Of a DNA stretch of 64,000 nucleotides, positions 23,921 through 35,500 are shown in pieces; the first letter of the stretch is position 1; every line of letters begins with the position of its first letter. Below the pieces are notes generated by a model that worked only from the letters and a program-made list of their open reading frames with translations, ran no database searches and was not told where the DNA came from. The position numbers and the translations under genes are program-made. Source of the DNA: Apostichopus japonicus (Eukaryota > Echinodermata > Holothuroidea > Aspidochirotida > Stichopodidae); NCBI RefSeq assembly GCF_037975245.1, contig NC_092567.1:18604876-18668875 (forward strand), read 5' to 3'.

Positions 23921-26900
23921 ATGAGAACCGTAGTTTTCGTGAAACGACAAGAATTAGAGTTATCAGGAAGTCTGTCTCCCAATGCTCTTGTGCTTGGAGA
24001 TGTTGATAATGATTCGGTTAGTTAAACGTTGTTTGCAACGTTCGATATTTTCTTGAAAGTAAGGCAAACGGCGAACAACTTGACATTTATAACAGCGTGT
24101 GGCCCATATCCACGAAAGTAGTACAGTAGGCTATATATAGTCAGATTTACTGTACACTTCAATAAAGGAGGACTAGTCTAGGCTACATAGCAATACAATA
24201 ACACTTTTAACCATTAATGTTGTTATGAATGATCCCCCATTGTAATTCGGTTTTAGAATTTTCAGAATTATATTCGTCATTGGAGCAAAGAAAAACAAAG
24301 TTTTCTCACTTTATTCCTACTCCTAGTAGTAGCACTGTGATATCACAGGGCAACTGTTTTAATTGTTAAGTTTTGTAGGCTTCTCCATAGACCTAACTAT
24401 TAACAACTTGCCAAAATGTTTCCTCATTTTCATACTTCCGGACTGAACTTGTAAAAACAAATGGGCAAGAAAATCCTGATGCAAATAGGGTAACACATCA
24501 TCAATTCTCTGCCCAGCAAAAACTATGAAAAGTTAAAAAAAAAAAAATCCACTTGTCATTTAGCCTTTGAAGAAGAACCTGCTAGGATCGAAACGTCAGG
24601 CCAACTTACTTTTACACAAAAGTTAAAAAAGAAATAACTTTTTTGAAGAAATACAAAAGTTACTGCTTTCAACTCTTACATATCTCCTCACCACAATTGC
24701 ACTTTTCCTGTCCAATCTATCCCCCTTCCCATGCACCCTCCCTCTCTTCCTGAGATCCACTTTTGTGTCTGCTCACTCCTCTTCCTTCTGTATCTGCTAT
24801 TCGAGAGGTTTTGGATTGGAATGTTTTCTTTTGTACTCCAAATGGATAGAAATAACAACTGTAAATGGCTCATCAATCCAGTTTTTGATCATTTCACTTC
24901 TAGGCATACGAATTGGCTGTTGGAAGTCTGGATGGGAACCTTCTCATATTCAAAGGAGAGGAAACAAATCCAGTTGCAAGTGCATCTGGTCTTGGAACGG
25001 TAAACATTTGATAACAAGTTTTCTCTGGTTATGCTGGTTAAGAAGTTGGCGACTATTGAGCATAAAGTTTTATTTTTAAAACTTGTCTGCTTTATGCTCT
25101 AAAATCAGTTATTATATTGTATTGTATTGTATAATGAGTCGTAAAATAATAATATAGGTGAGATAAAATATCATTTTTTTCCCCAGTTGAATTTTTCTAA
25201 TTTTCAAAAGCTTACTTTGTTTCTACGGCCTTTCGTCGTCTATGTTATTTAATGATGAAGACAACGATGGGAAAATGATGACAACTAAAGTGCCGCAACA
25301 CAATGACAAGGGCAACAATAACCATTCATTAAAATATTAGAATTGTAATAATAATAATGATGATAATCATTAATTAATTAATAAAGTACAGTCAGAAACA
25401 TTTATGATCAGTTTGTGTTACTCTTGATTTGTACTTGTCTGGCTGTTACATCAAACATATCTTTCTTTCTCTTTTGTCTCTTCTTCATTTAATTAACAGA
25501 TAACATGTGTTGGAATTGGTGACATATGCAACCAAGGAAAGGTAAACTATTTTTTAAATATAAAGCATTGGAAAGTTTTACAGCTGTCTTCCATGTTGCG
25601 GCCTGTGACGTACCGCAATAATGCAAATTTCATGTTTTAATATGTACATATCCTGGAATAGCTGGTTGCTCCTTAAAAAATAGAGCCGTCCTATTTCTGG
25701 GCAATGATTTCATCAAATCACGAAGTTTACATTTCTCTTGGTTTTCTACTATCCAAAATAGTCTACTTTTTTGTTAGCTGATGTCTGTGTTATACTTTTA
25801 AAAAGTCTCCCCAGAAAGAAGTACAGTATCAGGGAATTGCATTCTGTCTTTTGAGTATGATTGAGTACAAGGTTTAATCTTTGCATTTCAGCATTAGTAT
25901 ATACATTTCTTTTGAACAAAATCCCCCTCCCCCATGAAAAAAAAAATCAAAATCAGTCCTCCCCCCAACCAAAGAATAAATAAAAATTAGCCCATATGGC
26001 TTTGCTATCCAAATAAGTGAGCTGTAATGTTTGAGATGTCCTGCAAACTAAAGCATGGGCATGTTAACTCAATGTTAATTTGACACAAAAATGATTCTCT
26101 GTTAACATCCTCAGTGCTCTTTAATAAGGGGAGGTGGGGGGGGGGGGCGATCTTGCCAATGTTTTGTGTGGTATCATGATTAATTAAAGAACAATTAAAA
26201 CACATTATGTTCACTAAAAAGCACTAAGAAGGAATTTTCAAGACTGGTAGTACATTTTTGTAAATGAGAGGCATTAGAACTGCCATGCGATTATTAATTA
26301 CAGTTCATTTGTTGAACTCGGTAACACGTATAAGTATGATGTAATACTATGAATCTCATTAATCTTTACTTTGACATAGAATTCTGTATTTACTATGAGT
26401 GCTGAAGGTTACTTCCATGTCTTCAGTGTTGAGCCCTATTCACCTAAAGAAGAGAATGTCAAGGTTAGTGTGTCATATAATCAAAAAGGGGGAGGGGGTG
26501 GGCAGGGGGGAGGGAATGAATGTGCAGTACCATATAAACCAGATGAGTGAGAATAGCTCACAAATTCTGTGCAAATAGAGGAAACGATAGATTAGGAATT
26601 AGCAAGTGTTGAGAAGTAGCGATCAGCTCTTATCTGAACCAGAACCTCCAACATCCTGGGCCCTCATAGGATGAATTCCGTATTTCTTTTTGCCAACGGA
26701 TCACATATCTGATATATATTGGGTAATGCAACAACTTTCAGACGGCTTGACCAACTTTCCAGACAACTGGTTCACAAACAATATCCCCAAACTTAACAAA
26801 TTACAATTTTGGCTTCCCATTAAGATGCAAACAGACTTACAGAGCCATTCTCTGTAATAGTCTTCCAAGCCATAAACTTTCATAAACTGCAAAAGAGTTG

Positions 26901-29900
26901 AATTTGTTGCAAAATGGAAACTTTAAAACTTGATCATTTTGAGGATGGGTAAGGGGAAGGACTAAAAGAAAATCCCATTTTGTGCTTCCTAAAGGGTAGG
27001 GGAGTAGTCAGATTATCTCATTTAAAAGATTCCAAAGGTAAGGGAGGGGTTCAAATTCATATATATTCCAAGAGAGGGAAGGATCAGAAACCAAATTTCA
27101 TCAGTCTCAAGGGTGAGAGAGGGATCAGAAATTACCTTCCAGAAGTCAGAAATCACAATTTATTTTAATACAAAATTCATGCCATGTTCAACAGGAGACA
27201 ACTGAAGAAGAGAAATGTGATGGTGGCGATGAAAAGACACTGGGCCATCAACAAGAAAGTCATAAACTAGAGGAAATTCATAAACAGCAACTTTCTGCCA
27301 ACTCTAAGGTCGTTCTACTTGCGGACATAGGTGTGTAAAATTTCATGTTTCCGTTCTTCAGTCTAAGTAATTGTATTGACTTTCATTATTTTGTGTTGAA
27401 TCATTTTTTTTACCCCATCATTCCTTTGCTTTCACGAAAATGGAAACTGAAATTTGAAATTCAACTTCCTCTATTGAGGAAGGTTCATTTTGGGGCCAAC
27501 TTAGAATATAAAATTAGGTCTATAATTAGGTATAAATGCAAGGTTGATTTAATGAATATTTAAAAAAAAAAAAATTAAATGTGGAGGAAGTGAGGGGGGG
27601 GGGAGGTGGAGGTGTACACTATCCATTTACCCCCATCCTCTCAGATTTTTACAGAGCAAAACAAATGTTTTACAATGTTATATAGTTATGTAGAACCTTT
27701 TAACATTTAGGTATTCATTGCACAACTTATGAATATGTATGATATATAATGTTCACCCCTGGGGTGCTGTCATTTAACATTCAACAAACACTGCCAATAT
27801 TGGATGTGTCATACCATCTCTGTTATGCTTGTTTTTTCTCTTGTCTTTTAGATCTCAATAATTCATTTGAGTTAGTGGTCGGCTTCACTGATCGCAAAGT
27901 CAGAGCATATCGATGGCAAACGTTTGTTATGGAGGTAAAGCTTAGTAATCATTTTTGCAATATTTCTCTTGTTCTAACTAACTGCAATATACAAAGAAGT
28001 AGAGAGGGCTTCTTAGTGATTGCCTTCTCTTCCCCAGTTTCTCTGCCCTCCACTTATCTGCCCCACCCTCACCCCACCCCCACCCAACCCCTGTCACAAG
28101 CCGTCCCATTCCCAACTATCCTTTTCCCATTCCACATATGCCTACATGCAACTATGAATGCTCTATTTATTAGGAAAATATGATATTTTAACTCCTTTTG
28201 GGTTAAATTATACACCTTCTTGGTGAAAATAATTGATTGTTTGTCCTCCTCTAGCACTCCCCTTTCCGAATCAAACCATAACACAAAGCCCCCCCCCCTG
28301 ACCCCTCCTTAACCTTCTGAGCTACTCCTATCCGGTCAAACTTTTTTGGATGATTCATCTGTTGGTTCATCTACATCAGAATGTATTTCACATGGAAGGT
28401 TTTGGCATCAATTAATAATTTAAGTAATTACTTATACCACCTCTTTTGGTCCAGCACCCTTTTGTGACCTCAGTGCAGATATGTTATGTGCTCCTGTATT
28501 TCACCTCAAATGATTAGACAGTTGTTAATGTAATTAACCAGTAACTTTTAATGATTTTGTTTGGTTTTATGTTTTTGACAGAAAGATGGAGAACCTGTAA
28601 CTTATGGAAAATTTGTGATGCTGCAGATGTGGGTACTAGGAGGACAGGTAAGAAGTATGATGGATTATTTTTTAAAAAGAGGGATAGAATCATGGAAGTG
28701 GGGATAAAAGCAGAGGCAAATCGGTTCCTCTCTTGTTATGGAGGTGAAGCTAAGTAATCATTTTTTGCAATGTAACCATTTTCCTTACTAAATGCACTAT
28801 TAAAAGGCATTGAAGGCTCGCCCCAAACCGCGTGCCGCCATCTGATAAAGTTAACTTTCTGTTGCTTGCACGTATGACGTTTTGTTCGTGTCGCTACAAA
28901 ATGCAGACAGTAATGAAACGTGATATCTTGTTATCTTTAGCTGGACCTGAGATGTCCAACGCTGTATCGTTTATACTCTGTGCTGTGGGTATTGACCGCA
29001 GCTGTATGTACTGACTGTACACTAGTGTCTAATTACCAACAGTAGCAAGCTGTGTGTGTATTTTCTGGGATCGATGGTGGTGTCCAACACTTCTGTTACT
29101 CCTAATTTGAAACTAGGTCAGATTACCAGCATAAGACGTTTATTTTTGCGTGAGTCTTCACACCCTTTAAGGAAGCAGAGAGGGTTTCTTAGTGATTGCT
29201 TTCTCTTCCCCATTTTTTCTGCCCTCCACTTCTCTGTGGTGGAACTGGAAGGGAGGGAGAAATTTTGGGTGGAATCTAAAGTTTTGGTTCCAAACATGAT
29301 TCAGAAGAGGGGACACAGACCCCCCCCCATCCCCCTCCCTGGATCTGCACCTGCCTTTGCACAGAATTTAAAGTTGTCTTGGCTAATGAAACAACGACAT
29401 CTACGAGACTCCTGACATTTTCTTCTTTTTTTTCAGATTGGATCCCTTTCTCTCAGTAGACATTCCGACAACTTTCCCAAACTCGTCGTTTCGCAGCCTG
29501 GTTGTAATTATGCAGAATTGTCGTGTGACTGGGTCACGAGGTCAAAACCGAAGGAAACTGAATCTGGGTGAGTGCCTACACTCCACTGCACTGTTGTAAA
29601 TTCTGAGGTTTCGGTTTTGCAGTCTTGTTATGTAGTGCATCACTTCTTATTGATAAATTCAGGGTAGGCAATGACCTCTCATTTCAAGTTCAACCTGGTT
29701 AGCACTCGCTTGGTTTACACCCAGAAAACCAGGAAAAAAACGGTGATTTTCTGGGTGTCACATGATCTACGAAGTAAGCAAAGCTATCTTCCTTTTTGAT
29801 CTAATGAAGCAGCTTCAGCAGGAATAAACTTTAAACAAAAGAGCGTGAGGAGTAAGATTAGTAAGACAGGTTTGGTTACTTCGTAGATCATGTGATACCC

Positions 29901-32514
29901 GGAAAATGGCCGTTTTTCTTGACCGTATAAACCAATCGAGGGCTACTCCAGGTTGAACTTGTGATGCTGTCAATTGTAGAATGCCATTACAAGAAAGTAA
30001 TGAATGATGCTGGTGTTGTCTATCTGCTCACTTGTACCCCAAAAATTCAAGTCCATTTCGGTGAATAATTTATCCGGTATCGCACCGCAAATTCTATGCA
30101 AAATGGGTGGATTGCTACACAAAGTCCAAATATGCATAACAGTGTTTGTACACAAAACCATATGTAGCACCTTGGCAAAATTCATAGCCTTCAAAAGTGC
30201 TATGCAAAAGTTTTTACACTAAATTACTCCCCTACAGTGTCTTATAAGGGACATAGGAAATAAAATAAAATTAAGATAAAAAGTTAAAACTTTGAGATAA
30301 GTCATAATTTTGAGATACAAATCAAAATTTTGAGATTTGGGGACACTCATTTTTTCCCCTATAAAGCCACCAAACTCCCCTACATTTATATGCAGTTTTA
30401 GTACAGTGTACATTAAGGAATTGTTCATTAGACACAGGCTCTAGTATTTCACAATGTTAGCCACTTGCTATGAAGTAAACTAAAAGTGCTTATAAGTATC
30501 TACTGGATAAATAAAATCTAGTTACCAATGGCAGTGTCAAGATTGACAGGCTGATGGGAGCGTCTCAATAATATTTGGTGATAACAGCAAATTGGTTAAT
30601 TGATTTCATTCATTTTTGGGCTGATAACAGGCAGAAGTACAGGGCTTCTCTGTAAACATGTATCATTCTGAATCTTTTATTGATCGATTGATTTTATTCA
30701 TATTTGATGATAACAGTCAGTAGGACAGGGCTTCCCTTTAAACATGTTTCATTCTGAATCTTTTATTGATTGATTTTAATCAAATTTGCTGATAACAGAC
30801 AGTAGGACAGGGCTTCTCTTTAAACATGTATCATTCTGAATCTTTTATTGATTGATTGATTGATTTTAATCAAATTTGCTGATAACAGACAGTAGGACAG
30901 GGCTTCTCTTTAAACATGTATCATTCTGAATCTTTTATTGATTGATTTTAATCAAATTTGCTGATAACAGACAGTAGGACAGGGCTTCCCTTTAAACATG
31001 TTTCATTCTGAATCTTTGATTGATTGATTGATTGATATGATTCATATTTGCTGATAACAGGCAGTAGGACAGGGCTTCTCTTTAAAATGAATCATTCTGA
31101 ATCTTTTATTGATTGATTTTAATCAAATGTGCTGATAACAGAGAGTAGTACAAGGCTTCCCTTTAAACATGTATCTTTCTGAATCTTGATTGATTTATTG
31201 ATTTCATTCATTAAATGTTCTTCTTAATGAGCCTGAATTTCACGACATGCAGATGCACATATAACATGCATTTAACCTATATTTAATCTTTTACATCAAG
31301 ATACCTTAGCTATCCAGACCTTCCAACTGTACCCCCTCGCCCAACCCTCCCCCCTCCCCACTCCCCCATCAACCAGATGCTAGCAATATGGAACTTTTCT
31401 AATGGCACTATCTAATCATTGTAAAAGGTTTTAAGTGTCAACGATTCATTAATCACCAGATTTCTGATTGGATATTTTTTGTTGTAAAATTCTTACTTTT
31501 TTACCGAATGCCATCATTTTCTCTGTTATATTTCCTTAATGATTATTCCTCTTCTTTTCCATTTCAAAGTGTCACACATGTCATCAATCACCCAATCACC
31601 AACAAGAGAGCCAGAAATGCAAACATATCCACCGAAATAATCGCCAACGTCTCAAAAGGTAAAATAGTTTAAAAAGAAACAAAAGCAACAGAGATTTTGT
31701 TTTACAAATGAGTTCTCAGTCGTTACTGTCACATGACTACCAGCATGAGACATGCTGCAATTATGAGTGGCATTTTAGCCCCCCTCCCCTGCCCCCCCAA
31801 AAAAAAGGTTAAATAAACTATTTACAGTGTAGATCACATTTCAATGTCTCTATACTCCTTTTTTTGAATTGTACAAATTTTGGGAAATTTTGCAACGATC
31901 CAGACCTTCCAACCCCCCCACCCCTTCCCACTCCCCCATCAACCGGATGCTCGAAATATAGAACTTTTCTAAATGGCAGTACCTAATCTTTGAAAATGCT
32001 TTAAGTGTCAACGATTTATTATTCACCAGATTTCTGCTTTGATATATTTTTTTGTAAATTACTTACTTTTGTACTAAATGCCTTTGCATCTGGCAACAGT
32101 AGAGTGAATGATGTTGTCATGGCAATTGAGCTGAAAAACATTGATTACCTTTCTTTAAAATAGTTGAAAACGATCTTATCGGTCCACATAGGAAGGTAAT
32201 AGATTTCCCCAAAAAATTTAAATCTGATGAAGTCTGAAAAACAGAGAGCTTTAACAGCTAAAAAAACATTCCAAATGTATCACGTATCACAGGATATATC
32301 GATAAGGTGATAACAAAAGGAAAGTATCTAATAAGAACTTAAGCATTTAGAAAACATCTGCCATGTTAATATCACACGTACCTCCTTTGCAGAATCCACT
32401 TCCTGGAGTATTAGGCAGGGTCCAATCAGTCAAAATAGATTATTTTTAATATTCGATCAACCATATGTCAAGTTAGGGACAAGATATTGAAATGTAATTT
32501 TCAACTAACATATT

Positions 32515-32545
<31 letters not shown>

Positions 32546-35500
32546 GTTTATGTGTATTCTCTCATTAAGAAACTGTTACATTGTCTGCTACCAGAATATC
32601 CCTTTCAGTGTCCGAGGCTCATTTATCATTGTAATTGTGAAGAAAGCTCAAGTTTCCACGAAATCTAAGAAAATCTAGTTCCTTTTGGAGATAACACAGT
32701 TTGAAAACCCATATTATGGCTCTAGCTTATTGTCCATTATTGTGTTGTCATTATACCTCAAGAAGGAGAAATGTTTTTATTTTTACTTGCTTCGCTCTAC
32801 CTCATCATGCTGTATAAAGGTACTATTAAGTTGATATTCAAGCATCCAGCCTACCTTCAGAAGCAAATCTGCCAAGTTTTCTGTGATGCAACTGGCCAAA
32901 ATGGCAGCCAAAAATTGGGTGGGAAAAAAAAATAAATCAAATACAAATTTACTGTTATTTAATGACAATTGAACCTGTGTTTGTGTATGCAGGAGTAGTT
33001 TGGGTTTGCAATTCGTCGAACATCTCGGAGTAAAAAGTATATTCAACGTTTGTACAGATGTTAGGCCTAAATGCAACGCCAAGTCGGACTGAACAACGAG
33101 AAATGGTGGAAAATCATTTTTTTGAGGAAAATTTAACAATTTTCAGCTAGACCTTTAGTTGTTTCAATTTTCTTTCGAACATATGAAATTAAATTGTGCA
33201 CCTAAAACATTGTTTTTAAAACTTAATTTAATAAGCAATGATATGAAAATCTTTTCTTTCTTTTTTTAAAATTTTTAATAACAGGCGACGAGTTATCAGC
33301 GGTTTCAGGTCACTTGGAGTCCGATAGGTTTGCCATGTGTACTTTAGATGGTAAGTGATCATGTGACGGTAAGTGATCATGTGATGGTAATTGATCGTGT
33401 GTGACGGTGCGATGGTAAGCGATCGTGTAAGACTGCATTCTCTCATATGTCATCTACAAAAATATTAGCCGCAGTGTCATGCACAGGATATTGAAGGTGT
33501 AAGGTCAGGCCTCTAGTTCTCCCCCACCCCACCATCCCCCCCACCATAGGGTTAGGTCTATAATTAGGTCTTATGGCAAGGTCGTGGTAATTAAATACTC
33601 ATTGTTTTTAGCTTGTGTGCGAGGTTCAAAGAGTGGGTGTAGACCCAGTAGGGAGTCGTCTAATCCTTTCCAGCTGATTGTAAACAAATCATCACTCATT
33701 ATCCAGCAACAGTTTTGGTAGTGTTTTAACCCCCCCCCCCCCCCCCCCCCAAAAAGGTACAGAGGTCCATGATTGGAAATTCTTTGATAACACTATATAT
33801 CTCAGATAGGGTTAAATGAATGGCTGTTAAGTAAAGCATATCTCATTTAATTTCTTATATCAGTTGGGCCAAAGTTTATTGGTTTAATAGTGATTTAGTG
33901 TCTGTCATCAAAGGTCAGGTTAAAAGGTCAGTAATGTGGAAACATTGTAAAAGCATGATATCTCAAAAAAGACTCTTCCCTTCCTAAGAACCATACTTGA
34001 TTTGGGGTCAAAGGTCATACATAATACCTCAAAAGCCAAACACAGTCGATTGGATCTGATATTTGCACTGCTGCTGTGGATAATCTAAATTCTTTTTCAA
34101 GAAACATCGCTTGCTTTTGTATTTACTGTGCGAGATGTTCCGACAGTTCAACATCCCCATTCTTAAACCAAGCCATCAGATTCAGAAACCCTAAATGTAA
34201 TTGTTGGTCTTTTACGTTTTTCTGCTTGGTGAGAGATTGAGTTACATGGTAAGCCCGGGGAGGGTATAACTTCCTAAAGTTTATTAGTTAAACTCATTGT
34301 GTCACTGTACATCTGTACTACTAATATGAAAAATATAAATAATATATAGTGTTGTTTAAAAAAAAAAACATAAAGACAACTCACATTATGTATTTTATTC
34401 CTATTATTCTATTTGCATATTCATACCTTCTATTCTGTTTGTGCATTGTTATCGCCCTACTCAAAGGAACGTTGATGCTCATTGAAGAAGACAAAATACT
34501 TTGGTCGCTACTAGTGGATCATCAGCTCTTTGCAATAACAAAGCTAGATATTATGGTAAATAAAGGGTAATTTATGTTTGATTATTCATGATTCTACATT
34601 TATATTGAATATTCATTATGCTGCGAGAGGTCAGATTGGAACCAAGGGGATTGCAACTAGATTTATAATTGGATTAATCTGTAGATCACCAAAGATAAGC
34701 TTTTAATATGTTATCTCAATATGTATTTATACTAAGTATTGAGAAATATTGTAATGTTCGATGGCAACGTGGCTTTTTTTCGCTTCTGCTGCCAGATTTC
34801 TTGGGCAATCTTTTGATATTTTGTCAATGGGTACTACATGTGATCATTTACAAAATTCACTTATTTGTTATTCTTGCAGTGGTGATGGCATATATGTGTG
34901 TGTATAATAATAAACAGTAAGGAAGGTGAAGCTCATATAAAGTATGTGGACGCACCTTATTGAATAGAAGAAGCCTATTGTTTTCTGTGGGGGTCAAAGA
35001 GAGGTGATGGTGTAAAAACCTTGTAAACAGGATAACTCAAAAACCGTGTATGATGTGTTAATGCACTCTATTGAGTATAAACTCATCGTTTCTGTGGAGG
35101 TCATTTGAGGTCAACAGAGATCACAGTCAAATGTACCTTGTACAGGACAGCTTGAAAATCAAAATGGTTGCTTGAAAGTGGCATTTCACACAATACATAA
35201 CCTACAATACTGTACCTCGTAATATCTGTCTCGACTTATTCAAAGTACAACTACATTGGGAGTATTGAAATCCTACAATATTGCCTGCCAAGTTTAATAA
35301 TTTAGAAAAAGGTCTAATGAACCCCATCCCATATATGGTGTAACTGTCAGCCATTGAGAGCCCTGTGCCTGTTTCTTTTCCTGTATTGGTATAATCATTT
35401 TAGATTCTACAGGAAATAGTTTGCCATTTAGTTTTGACTTTTAAATGATATAAGCAGATTTATTTAGCCCACAGTAGATTTATCTAGCCAAACAGTGGCG

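Noticed and set aside
27500-27560. Dispersed TTAGGTCTATAATTAGG word shared with about 33545
   Set aside because: Similarity extends only about 35 bp and no element borders could be drawn.
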